This document shows, piece after piece, positions 42,644-52,731 of a stretch of DNA of 64,000 bases. A program made the position numbers and the translations under genes. The first letter of the stretch is position 1, and every line of letters starts with the position of its first letter. The stretch is taken from the NCBI GenBank assembly GCA_963971285.1, contig OZ020248.1, forward strand, positions 21,907,873 to 21,971,872, given 5' to 3'. The DNA comes from Astropecten irregularis (Eukaryota > Echinodermata > Asteroidea > Paxillosida > Astropectinidae). The notes below the pieces were generated by a model. The model did not search any database and was not told the origin of the DNA. It saw only the letters and a list, made by a program, of their open reading frames with translations.

Positions 42644-43600
42644 TTAAATGGTACATGTAGGTTCGGAAAGGATTCGATCAAGAGTCCCCAATGATGGCAA
42701 GCATTCTGGTAGTTTCCCTAGCAGATTCTTGCATACTGTGTGTATAACACGTGAAATTTTGCTCATGCTCACATTGCATTCAGTGAGCAAGGTCATAATT
42801 GTTTGTCGAAGTTCATTGACATATCTCCCTCCTTCAAACGTATGGATAACATTATCTTCAAGAACTGTATTGAGCTGTTCGAGCTCTGCAATGCGTGCAT
42901 TGTTTATCTTCACTTTGTTTTTGAGCTCTTTTATTTCTGCTTCATAGTTCACATACTGGGTTGTCCTTTCTGCCTGTCGCTTGACTTGACTTAGATTCTT
43001 CAAGGCATTTTTCTTCTCTTTCTTCGTTGCCGCCAGAGTAATTCTGATGTCTTCCGTTTCTCTCTGTAAGTCTTTAGTAGTTTCCTGCAGTTCCTGGACT
43101 TGTTGCGTTTCTTTCTCCAACTTGTCACTGCTCATCTTCATTCTTTTTCCAAGGTTTTTAAGAACTGCTGACTTCTTACCGAACTGTTCTTTAAGCTTCA
43201 CAACTGTGGCATTTGCTTTATCTAACTCTTGTGACTTCGTATGGTACTCTGCCGTGACTTTCTTCATTTCACTTTTCATTGTTTTCATATCTTTTGAGTG
43301 GGAAGCAATGCTATCCATCTGGTTGGTGATTACCTGCTTCAGTTTATCTGATAGACTATCTGCCTCCTCTGATGCCATTCTTAGCTGTTCTTGCAAGATG
43401 TGAATGTCCTCCTTCAATGTACTATTTTCTTCCAGCTGTTCACTAAGTCTCTTCTGTACATTCTCAGATGTGGAAGACCTGTGTGGGTGATGTGGGTGTG
43501 GGTTTTTGAGTAAATGTAGGAGGAACAAAGTTACTCTGAAGAAATACTGGAAGAGCAGCCTTATTGTTTCTTTTCAGCATCTTTCTCTTCTGGACTGCAA
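42644..43600 (-). CDS. Long coiled-coil TE protein, N-terminal part ('KNTMSDRH' family)
   Basis: At 43600-43520 the minus strand reads KRKMLKRNNKAALPVFLQSN then FVPPTF. A second frame (43528-42644, 294 codons) is almost entirely heptad repeats (QLEENSTLKEDIHILQEQLR through KELKNKVKINNARIAELEQL) and ends IHTFEGGRYVNELRQTIMTL, KISRVIHTVCKNLLGKLPEC and LPSLGTLDRILSEP. The ending matches the 'VR--V--LL---V-----V--VI--V---L----LP---T' block that, in the family I remember, precedes the 'KNTMSDRH' region. The N-terminal KRK-L---N--ALP-FL motif recurs at 49950-50008. The link between the two frames may be an intron (GTAAG-like sites near 43500). No catalytic residues are seen. Confidence 0.55.
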
Positions 43601-43613
43601 TTCCAACCTTAAC

Positions 43614-44316
43614 TCACACACTTTCAAACACTGAATGATGTATTGGGTTGTTAGCATGAGCAAGGCTAAATATCATAATAGCTGTATCCTTCTTGTTATT
43701 ACATAATTCATACAGTTCTAAAATGAGTCCAATCTTAAAACTCATAACTCTTCCCTTGGCTGACTCCATATTCATTGGTTGTGAGAATGAAAGTCTGTAC
43801 TCTGCAAATGGCTCAGGAAAATGGTCTGCATCTTGCTTATAGTTGATGTAGCTGTAATAAAGTATAAATGGCCGACAATTTAGTGTGATGGCATGGGCGT
43901 TCCGGAAGAGAAGGTTTAGCTGATTTACTGCCTTGATATTCATTGATTTCAGCATGACATTCTGCTGGGCTTGTACTGGGGGCACACTGTCTGACCTTCT
44001 CCCGATCTACTGCAATGTGATGGTTGTCCCTGGTAGCGTGAGCGCGGATCAAATCGGTCTTAAAGTTATCCGTTCCTTTGTAGAAGACATTTTGCCTCTT
44101 GCCGTTGCCCGTGATATTGCCAGCTCGACATAGCTTGCAGAACATAAGTCCAAGCTTTCCGATATAGGAAAAACACTTAAATTCTGACTCCCATTCCTTC
44201 CGGTAGGATCTTTGCCGTTTTGTTTGATCATATTCTCGGTCACGATCTGCACAATCAAGCTTATTAGTAGATTTCCCAGCCCCAGGATCAGAAACAGTGG
44301 GGGAAAATTGCCACAT
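43614..44316 (-). pseudogene. TTF/BED-like zinc finger N-terminus of a hAT-type protein
   Basis: Frame 43837-44316 reads KRQRSYRKEWESEFKCFSYI, GKLGLMFCKLCRAGNITGNG and NVFYKGTDNFKTDLIRAHAT, then RDNHH. The W-x3-F, C-x2-C and H-x4-H spacing is the TTF-type zinc finger that opens ZNF862/ZMYM-like hAT proteins. After a frame change, 43614-43985 continues with NQLNLLFRNAHAITLNCRPF and SLAHANNPIHHS, plausibly the helical region after the finger. No transposase catalytic motif follows; the coiled-coil protein begins instead. hAT core fragments of similar type lie at 12149-12475 and 51223-51840. Confidence 0.6.
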
Positions 44317-44949
44317 AACTTCAAACTCGGTGTACTAATCTCGAACCAACTTTCTCTGAATTCAAAATTCAACTAAATATTTCAGTAAATTAACGTTACC
44401 GGTACTTCTTCCACGAGCTAAGTGCCAGATGAACAAACGACTGCTATGGTTACAAAACTTTATAAAATCTGCCACACTAACAAAGAACTCCCTTGCATGC
44501 ATAGAGCAAGCTTGCACGTGATTAACTGTTTAAACCATAGAGTAATTGTTTAAAAATACGAACGCAACTTCCTTGACGTACTACACTCATACACTGGCGC
44601 AAAGGGAAACAGAGATGAGAACAGTAATGCTGACTTCTTTGGGTTTTATTTTGGCTTTGTGCGTACAAGTAGATTTTTTTTAAAGTGCTTGGACAAAATG
44701 TAATTTAACACAATTAATTTCATTCTGCCTTTACCAGCTTTTAATCTGCCATAAGATCAAAGCAACAAGATATAGTTGTAACATTCAGGGTAAAAAGTTC
44801 CCCACAAGTTGTCAACAAGTTCATGCACTTCAATATTACCACACACAGTAAACTTTACGCCCACACACATAATTATGTGCTATCATAACAAACAAACTTA
44901 CATCTTATCCACACAACTTATCTCTCGAGTGGCTTCTGTGTTAGTCGGG
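44317..44949. other. No gene recognised
   Basis: Upstream of the zinc-finger ORF on the minus strand. AT-rich, with no ordered signal beyond possible promoter sequence. Confidence 0.4.
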
Positions 44950-45740
44950 GAGCTGGGTGAGGTTTATTTAACATGGAAGGTACAAAAGGTTTGAGGTGCT
45001 GGGGGTGTAGTACTACCCAGCCCATACACAGAACAGCCATTCTTACGTTGCGCAGGTGGTGGGTGTGGCAAGGGGCCACACCCGAAAACCCCCCAAAATT
45101 GGATTTAATTATCATGAAAGGTACAAGTGTCATTTCTATGCCAAATGACTGCAGGCACCACACTTAATCCAAATCCGCAACGTAAGAATGGAATTTCTGG
45201 TGGAAAGATCACTTAAGGACGACGTTAATTAGCGCTAATTAAGGTTTTAATTAACATGAAAGGTACAAGTGTGTAACCAAATCAGGAATGTAGAGGGTGG
45301 TTGTCTGATTGAGAATCACTAACGTAAGAATGAAAATTGTGTTGGAAAGGTCACATAAGAACAGGTCAAAGGTCACTAATTAAGCCGGGAACTCATTAAA
45401 ATTGCCATATTTCTTGACCTTCATTACACACTAAGTTGAAATTGGTCTCAAAATGAAGAGGGAGTAAAGATACACCACTGGGATGTCAAAAGTTTCAAGA
45501 ATGTTACTTCTAACTGGGTCAAATTTGGGAAAAACACCCCAAAAATGTACCCTTTTGACCCCCTGGGCTAATTACCGTTTTAATTAACATGAAAGGTACA
45601 AGTACGAAACCACTTGGGATTTGTAGAGGGTGGATAGCTGATTGAGAATCACTAACGTAAGAATGAAAATTGTGGTGGAAAGGTCACTTAAAAATAGGTC
45701 AAAGGTCATGCCACGCCTAATCAACCCTAATTAACATTTT
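44950..45740. repeat. Decayed array of a ~130-bp unit (AACATGAAAGGTACAAGTG...)
   Basis: AACATGAAAGGTACAAGTG recurs near 45255 and 45591, with partial forms near 44971 and 45112. Each of the full copies is followed by a stretch ending CACTAACGTAAGAATGAAAA then GGAAAGGTCAC-TAA and CAAAGGTCA. The two best copies are about 337 bp apart and roughly 85-90% alike. No coding content. Probably part of a larger repeat or satellite-like element. Confidence 0.6.
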
Positions 45741-45764
45741 GATTAACATTGGAGGCAGGGTTGT

Positions 45765-45850
45765 TTGATTTAAATCACTTGATTTAAATCATTGATTTAA
45801 ATCATGATTTAAATCAATGGAAAAAAATTTTAAAAATCGCTCAAAAAAAA
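45765..45850. repeat. Short palindromic ATTTAAATC cluster
   Basis: Five TGATTTAAATCA-type palindromes in 70 bp followed by A-rich sequence. It may be the terminus of an AT-rich MITE; no partner end was found. Confidence 0.5.
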
Positions 45851-46130
45851 TCAATCATGATTTTTTCATTATTTCAAATTTTTTTTTACAAAAAACAGAA
45901 AATCTTACTGAAAGAAGACTTGCATTAACTTTTGGCTTAATTTTTCCACTATAACAGGGTGTCTTAAAACAGTTTATGTTGTGTTTTTACAATGAGTTTT
46001 TACTGTACAAAATACGCATTCACGTATACACACGTGTATGAAAAATGAGGCAGTATTCTGAAGTATGTGTACAGCATTACTTGTAATCTGTACAATGAAT
46101 ATAATTATACACACAGTATAATAATAAATA

Positions 46131-46176
46131 CAGTACATGTACAGTACATGTATGTAACTCATGTACATGTACATGT
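46131..46176. repeat. (TACATG)n-type simple repeat
   Basis: ACAGTACATGTACAGTACAT and CTCATGTACATGTACATGTG. A similar short run lies at 56241-56262. Confidence 0.8.
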
Positions 46177-48787
46177 GTATGTAACTGCACTGAAGTTTTG
46201 TTTGTGTACATCACTACATCTTGACTTCGCACAGTAATACTGCCATTATTAGCTCTAATACACATATACTGAGATGCAAATGGACCACAGGTACAAGCCA
46301 TGAAACATCTTTGAATGTGGTCTTAAACATCCCATCAGCAAGGAAGCAGTAGAGTATGCCTGTAGTGACAGTCAGTAACATTTTCTGTTGCTTTGGTTTT
46401 TTTTGGCTACATTTTAATTACCACAATGTCAAAGCGACAAGAAGAAGCAATTTCGCAGCATTTATGGGGTTTTTAAAGCAAAATGTTATGATAGTAAGAT
46501 GTTATTACGTAAAAACAAAGCATTTGGTTTTCTTTTGAACGGCTTTGCAAAATGGGGGATTTTCATGCATACTCATGTAGGGAACCAACAGCCAAAATAT
46601 AATGAAAAAACATAAACAAATGAAGAGGCAAACATGACCCCCAGAAATGGTTTGTCCAAAAAATTACACCACCAGTTGAGTGAAAGGAACATATTCAGCA
46701 CGAAAAAACCCATTGAGGGGGAAAGTTTTGTCAGAAAACCTATAAAACAACCGGAACTTTTTGTGCACAAATCAATTGAGTTACTGCTCTCAGTTCCCAA
46801 AATGACATCACAGTTTTGCTCATGAATATGGAAATGCTAATTAGCATACAAACTGAAAAACCTGTTTTTAACCCTGAATCAATGTGAGGAAGTGGGTAAA
46901 ATCACAATTCCAATGTACAGTTTTTTGATTGGCACATGTTCAGGCCATAATATTCGCATTGCAGTGACCCTTTAAGATATCCACGTTTAGGTCTCTCATA
47001 ATGATGCCAGATAAATTATTATAAAAATGTTGTGATAATAATTTTACCTACCATAATCTGTACCAAATTCTCATTTTGTTGATTCAACCATTTATTAATA
47101 AAAAATAATTTATCATTCACGATCTTGGAATCAAAACCGTTTCAGAACCTTTTATAAATGACTCCGTCTCCATCGACCCAGTTCGATCAAATCGAGTCAG
47201 AACAATATTTCATCAATTTTTGAGTGACTTGGTGCGCCATAGCTACTCCCATGTCAACGAACTTTGCCGCACAATAGACGCTTTGTTTACATAGCGGAAT
47301 CGGTGTCGCTGTAAATGACGGACAATATTTCCAAAGAAAAGACTTCAACTTCGAGGATTTTTACAGATTATAATCTGGAAGTGTCCAGTTCAAAGTTAGT
47401 GAAGTGATTTTCTGAAATTTTATTTTGTTTCTGTTTTATAGAGGTTTTCCCGTTAACCCATCGGAAACAGATAACTGCAGGCTACCCACATGTGTGTACA
47501 TTTTGAGACATCCTTATAATTATACCAAAGTACAGTGTTGAGTGTACAGTACCAAGTAGTACTAGTGTGCAAGGTGTGGGTGTACGTAGTTTACGTACAC
47601 AAAACTTAGCTAGGTAGTTCCAACATGCACAATCTCTTCCATCATTCCGTTCATGACAAAATCTTAAATGTAACTCACCAGTAGTAAAATTGACTCTTTC
47701 CTAATTTCCTGTGCAGTTGTGCTTGCTTTGCTAGTTAAAATCACTCTGAAAAACAATGGAATAATTATAAACAATACAAAGGAACGTAGAGTTTGAGGAA
47801 GCTCTAAGGTAAAGATCGAGATTCATGACGCAGTTAAATTTTCAAAGTCGGCGCGAGACACTGCGTAGCTTGATGTACAGGCACCAGACGAATTCTTCTC
47901 ATTATAATGCAAATTAGTTTCTCTTTGTTCGGTCCTCACCGATGGAATGTGCACTGACCCAGTACATCCAGGCCATGCGTTCCAAATACGTCACTGTAAA
48001 TACAAAAGCTGATTTGACTTGATTGCATATGCTCTGAATGCTTGTAAAAACTGGACCTCGGGCTGTAGGCCCTATAGACTAATTGGGGCCAAGTCTTTCT
48101 TAGTCCGCGCGGTGATTGTCTCTTTTTTCCCCGCAACTCTCGCGGAACCGCGCGAGACTCATGGCTACGGCGAGAGTTCAGCTCTCGGCCAGGTGCAGCT
48201 GAGACTGCCACGCTCAAAAAGAAATACTTTATGTAATTCACTGTGATAGTTTGTGGCAGCACCAAATCATCCACACTAGCCACGTCCATTGCAGACAAGA
48301 GCACGTCTCTATTAACAATGTAGTTGTTCTCTTCAGCTGTTTAAGAGGGCCAACATGTTGCTGTATAGTAACAAAAATAAACAACAAAACAATCTGTACA
48401 GCTCTCCAATATGCAACACTTCTATTAAATCTATCAGAATTTTTTTTCACACATTCAATATTATATTATTGCGCATCATTCTTACTTATCTTCCTCTGAA
48501 AAACCAAGAACATTGATATCTGTCATCTTCTTCTCAGTGGGAACCTATAAAAATACAATCAACAACATTCCATAATAAAGACAATTAACTAATTTACTAT
48601 CAGGTCTGGAACACCACCAATGATAAGAGCTAGTTAGAGAAAGCACACACTTTGTTAACAACTACAATAAATCGCATATTGCTGGTTTCCCATATCCCAC
48701 TGATCCAGTAAATTTGGAATTAAGAGCATTTTTTTTTTAATTATGGCAATAATTGAATATGACTAATTAATGAATATTCATACCGAT
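46177..48787. other. No gene recognised
   Basis: Mixed composition. The minus frame 47936-48304 and its plus shadow at 48019-48246 cover a CpG-richer patch (48090-48220, with GCGCGGT and CTCGCGGAACCGCGCGAG palindromes), but I can name no domain. No TE signature was identified. Confidence 0.4.
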
Positions 48788-49080
48788 GAATATGGCAAGA
48801 CAGATACTAGTTACGGAGTTACATATTATAATAGCTTGTACCATCAGGATTATATTGCTCATTCCTATTTGGCTGTTGTTGCAGTTGGTTTAACTGACCT
48901 ATCAGCTGACCAAACATTCTGAACATCTGCTGGTCATGTTCTTGGTCGTCTCTTCTTTGACGTTCCTCTCTTTCTGCCTCCATTTGGGCTTGACGTTCAT
49001 GTCACTGCATCATTGACTTCATAAATGACTCCTGTTGACCATTAAAAGATGTTATCAATGTGTCAATGGTAGACTCCATT
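48788..49080 (-). repeat. Uninterrupted paralogue of the repeat split by the foldback MULE
   Basis: About 293 bp align end to end with 30172-30218 plus 34793-35044, at about 95% identity. At 48826-48834 it holds a single TTATAATAG where the split copy has two TTGTAATAG flanking the insertion. The minus frame gives the same MEST...REERQRRDDQEHDQQM reading and ends NPDGTSYYN-M-stop. Sequence outside the unit is unrelated between the two loci. Confidence 0.9.
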
Positions 49081-49325
49081 CCAACAAACGGAACGGAAAG
49101 GAAGCTAGACGGCATCGTTGTTCACGATACTTCTTTCATGACATTATAAACCATTCCCTTTTCTAATATTGTTTAAAAGGTTAATGATTTATTTTGGCAA
49201 ATATCACTGTTTCTTACATATACAAAGCAACAATTGGATGTTTTTTTTATCAGTACTTACTCTAGTCTTTGCATTGACTCTGATGCCATCTTCCCCAATT
49301 GGTAGCTTGAATGTAGTATGGCCAA

Positions 49326-50008
49326 TCAGTTTGTAATACTTGCCAACAGTAAATTTGCCAAGCACTTCATGAAACATACACGTTCATCTTTTTCAGTCAC
49401 TTGTTTTTGCATTTTCTTATTGCTCTCTTCTAGGATTTGAATTTTTTTCAACTTTTTTTTAGTGCTTTCTGCATCCCGCTGAACCTTTTTTGTCAAGCTT
49501 TTTATTTGTTCTGACTTCATGATCAACTTTTCTCACAGTGTGTGTACCCTTGAATTTACCTTTTCAAGTTCACTTGATTTTGCTGCATAAGATCTTTGCA
49601 GTTTGTTTTTCTCCTGTGTGAGTTTGTCTTTGATATTGGATGATATCGCAGAGACGCAGACCTATGATTGGAAACCATCTAATCAAGCTCCTGTGTGAGT
49701 TTGTTTATGTCTTTGATATTGGATGATATCGCAGACCTATGATTGGAAACCACCTCATCAAGCTCCTGTGTGAGTCTCTGAGAACTTTGAACAGCATTAT
49801 GCAGTTCATTCTCAACTTGTTTCTGCTCTAGTTCCATTTGTTTCAGTTCTTTCTTGATTTGCTCATTTTCAGCCTCAAGTTCTTCATAGCTACGCTTCAC
49901 TGGTGGTGCGGGTGGAGGAGTTGGTAGAGGGTGCACAAACTCCTGACTGAGAAAAGCTGGCAATGCTTTCTTGTTATATTTTCTCAGAACTTTTCTCTTC
50001 TTGTCCAT
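49326..50008 (-). CDS. Coiled-coil TE protein N-terminus, second copy
   Basis: Frame 49679-50008 reads MDKKRKVLRKYNKKALPAFL, SQEFVHPLPTPPPAPPV then a Glu/Gln-rich coiled coil (EELEAENEQIKKELKQMELE onward) and LTQELDEVVSNHRSAISSNI. Frame 49326-49526 continues with KKVQRDAESTKKKLKKIQIL. A local tandem duplication near 49640-49760 repeats the NHRSAISSNIKDINKLTQEL codons. The KRK-L---N--ALP-FL-------P start is shared with 42644-43600. The family's 'LP---T' and 'KNTMSDRH' parts are absent. Its start overlaps the end of the upstream ORF in another frame. Confidence 0.5.
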
Positions 50009-51263
50009 TCACATTCTGTATAAAAGAACGGGCAGGAGCGTCACAAATCACAGCACTGATAGCAAATTCAAAATGCTTTGTCTGGTGCATAACACCATCA
50101 CTTTCAAGACGCTCGGCTTCATCAGCAAAATCTTCCGAGAAATCTTCCTCTCCAGGTTTAGTCAGGATTTCCCGCATCAACACATCCTGCACACTATCCA
50201 GCATCACACTCTCTTTTGTCAAGAGCTTTGAGACTTTCTCCTCCAGTACAGTTGCATGTCTCTTCAAGACACGTCTCCCAGACTGCAGTAGAGACATCTT
50301 CTGCTTAAGCTGGTCAAAGGTCATTGTCTTATTTGGCACTGATGATGACACTGAAACAAATGTTGACTTTGATGTTTGACGGCTGTGCAGTTTTATAAGT
50401 TCACTTCTATGGATTTGGCACACACTGCATTTTGGTTTGCTACAAAGCAGCTCACTTGTCTTATGTCTTATGGTGCCTTCGCACAAAACATCACTGCTTG
50501 TTATGCTCCTTGGTATATGGCTTTCAGTACTATGATAGTCTATTAATGCCTGGAAGTCATCATTCCCTCTGCAAACTTCTGCTGAAGATATAGCTCCCAG
50601 TAGCTGCTTCAGCTGTTCCACATTTAGCTGGTCAGGGAAATTGCGGCACACATGGTGGTTTCCAGTCACCACAATCCCGGACACCTCCAACTGCCATGAA
50701 AGATTGCTGAAAATCTTCAACACCACAACTGGCCGTCCTTTGTCATCCATACGCATAAACTGTAGCCAATCTCTACCTTCCCATGCCAACAGACCACTCC
50801 TGATGCCCTCCTGTTTCCATTGCTTCATTCTGTCAAGTGACAGCAGTGATGCATCTCCTTCACACTTCGAACACCTTTGCGCTTTGAAATCAACCACACT
50901 CATGTTGCATGGTGATTTCGACTTCCCCTGTTTCTTGGATTTTGCCCCACTCCTCGTTTGGCTCCTGATCGTCTTGTACTTTGCCACCAAACAGGGCACC
51001 TTGTCTCGGATGTCTTCATCTTCACTGCTGGAGTAGATCAGGGCTGCATCTTCGGCATGAGATGTAAATCTTTCTGCTTCAGATATGACCAACTCTATAA
51101 TATTAAGAAAAATTACATCAACCAATGAATAAAATTGTGCAAGTTTTGTGCAAAAATTGTGCATTCCTGGAAAAGTTACAAACTTCGCTCTGTTCCTCTT
51201 GATCACACATTTAACATACCTTTCAGGGTATCTTCCAAGTTTTCTTTGGTATTGTCTTGACAC
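49974..51263 (-). CDS. Cys-pair/coiled-coil TE protein, copy 2 (longest frame in window)
   Basis: A 429-codon open minus frame. The first 85 residues, up to LVISEAERFTSHAEDAALIY, may include intron or unrelated sequence (a possible acceptor lies near 51100). Then come a basic KAQRCSKCEGDASLLSL segment, WLQFMRMDDKGRPVVVLKIF, VCRNFPDQLNVEQLKQLLGA, VCRGNDDFQALIDYHS, GTIRHKTSELL, the Cys pair KCSVCQIHRSELIKL, a coiled coil (QLKQKMSLLQSGRRVLKRHA, VLEEKVSKLLTKESVML) and an acidic tail (EEDFSEDFADEAERLESDGV). The block order equals copies at 8996-9530 and 58426-59821. Function unknown; the Cys pair suggests zinc binding. No transposase catalytic motif is in this frame. Confidence 0.6.
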   Translation of the reverse strand: MSRQYQRKLGRYPERYVKCVIKRNRAKFVTFPGMHNFCTKLAQFYSLVDVIFLNIIELVISEAERFTSHAEDAALIYSSSEDEDIRDKVPCLVAKYKTIRSQTRSGAKSKKQGKSKSPCNMSVVDFKAQRCSKCEGDASLLSLDRMKQWKQEGIRSGLLAWEGRDWLQFMRMDDKGRPVVVLKIFSNLSWQLEVSGIVVTGNHHVCRNFPDQLNVEQLKQLLGAISSAEVCRGNDDFQALIDYHSTESHIPRSITSSDVLCEGTIRHKTSELLCSKPKCSVCQIHRSELIKLHSRQTSKSTFVSVSSSVPNKTMTFDQLKQKMSLLQSGRRVLKRHATVLEEKVSKLLTKESVMLDSVQDVLMREILTKPGEEDFSEDFADEAERLESDGVMHQTKHFEFAISAVICDAPARSFIQNVNGQEEKSSEKI

Positions 51264-51840
51264 AATGTTTTACCTGTATAGCTTTTAATCCATTAGTTAT
51301 CTCTGATGAATACTCATAGAAACGAAACAGTTGCCCAAAGACACTCTTCAACTTCAGCAGATAGGGAATGCCTTCAGCTGACTGTGCTGCTGCTAAGGCA
51401 AGGCAATGAGCTATGCAATGGATGTTAACAAGTTTTTTTTTTCTGTTAGCCTGGCAGCAACCTGCATGGGTAAACAAGTTCTGATAAATTCTGAGTTGTA
51501 GGACAATGAATTATGCTTACCCCACTCTTCCTTCCAACCATAACTGCAGCTCCATCAGAACCCAAACCTACAAACTTTCAATTATTTGAAGGAAACTGGT
51601 GGCTAGCTACAGCATAAAAATAATGCATGCATTGCATGTATTCAAATCCTGTGAAAATATACATTTAACATTGACTACTTTAAACCAACTTTGGAGATGG
51701 AATACCTTCCCAGTTTGAGGCAAGAAGTACTGGCTGTAGATGATGAGTTGATTCATAACTGCAACATGTGTAGTTTCATCAATAAGGAGGCTGAATACGG
51801 GACTTTCATGTATTTCCTTCAGGATCTTTTTTCCTGAAAT
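51223..51840 (-). pseudogene. hAT transposase core fragment, exon-like blocks
   Basis: Three blocks in correct order on the minus strand: KKILKEIHESPVFSLLIDET with MNQLIIYSQYL (51840-51690, the hAT 'FS--IDESTDVS---QL--Y-RY' motif with a catalytic aspartate); GLGSDGAAVMVGRKSGV (51570-51520, second conserved aspartate); and NIHCIAHCLALAAAQSAEGI, PYLLKLKSVFGQLFRFYEYS (51477-51260). Gaps between blocks show GT/AG-like sites (GGGGTAAGC after the second block). The zinc finger and C-terminal dimerisation domain are missing. Sequence then passes into the Cys-pair ORF. Confidence 0.65.
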
Positions 51841-52029
51841 GTCCCTAATTAATTTGTTGTATTACGTCTAAATCCGAGTGGTTATGGAAGGTTTTGCGCC
51901 CATTGTTATTTTTTTTTTAATCTGGTGCCTGCCTTTTAGGATGAAGTAAATCTGCTAAATTTTCTTTATCTTTCAAATTTTTGTTATTTCACTTTAAAAA
52001 CAAAGTAATGATACACTGCATCTACCTGC

Positions 52030-52731
52030 AAAGGCTTGAGGCACGCCACTAAGTCATCGATGAGCTTCCAGTTAGTCATCGATGATCATTTTTGAGCTCC
52101 AGGGTACGAGCGTCGGCTACTTTGGTGATGCTAGGATCGCTCAGAACAGCGCAGATGGCCCAGCGCTGCTCTCGTAGGTTGAATTCCACCGAGTAGGGCA
52201 GCTTTGGATCATACGGTGGCGGGGGAGATTCATGTTCTCTTGTTTGAGCTCGAGTGCGTTGGTAGCCACAGTGCTTTGGCGGAAGTGGCCCACAACTCTG
52301 CTGACGGCAGATAGGACGGTCTGGATGTGCTTTGATGCTGCTAAATCCTTATTAATGCTGAGCTGTAGCTTATGAGCAGCTCATCCGACATCTTTGGAAC
52401 CGCAGTAATTTCTTACTTTGGTGGTGTTGCTAGCATTATCGTGGACAACTGCCATCACCTTTCCAGGCAGACCCCACTTATCAATAACACTGCCAAGTTG
52501 TCTGGCTAATGCCTCAGTGGTGTGGCACTGGATGTGCTCGCTATCCGATGCATTGTCATCCGAAGCTGATGCCATCTCCATGACTGGGGTGGTGTCGAGG
52601 ATGACAGAAACCTGACACCATGAGGAATCCAGGTAGTGGCAAGTTACAGTCATGTAACCCTCCATATTCCTTGCCGACCAAAAGTCAGTGGTTAATGCTA
52701 CCCACTGAGCATCCTGGAGTGCAGATTTCAC
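52030..52731 (-). pseudogene. hAT (Ac/ZBED4-like) transposase fragment
   Basis: The frame 52381-52731 reads AQWVALTTDFWSARNMEGYM, TVTCHYLDSSWCQVSVILDT and WGLPGKVMAVVHDNASNTTK, the catalytic core of ZBED-type hAT transposases (first aspartate in TTDFWS, second in VHDNA). In the same frame past one TGA, AAHKLQLSINKDLAASKHIQ (the 'C-AH-LQL' block with Cys replaced by the stop) and VSRVVGHFRQSTVATNALE follow. Then, after a shift, EQRWAICAVLSDPSITKVAD and ARTLELKND. An internal deletion removed part of the 'TRWNS' region. C-terminal dimerisation sequence is absent. Clearly decayed but well recognisable. Confidence 0.8.

Noticed and set aside
46573..46800. Hydrophobic minus frame as a membrane protein
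   Set aside because: It is 75 codons with no start context, family or neighbour support, and composition fits random AT-rich sequence.
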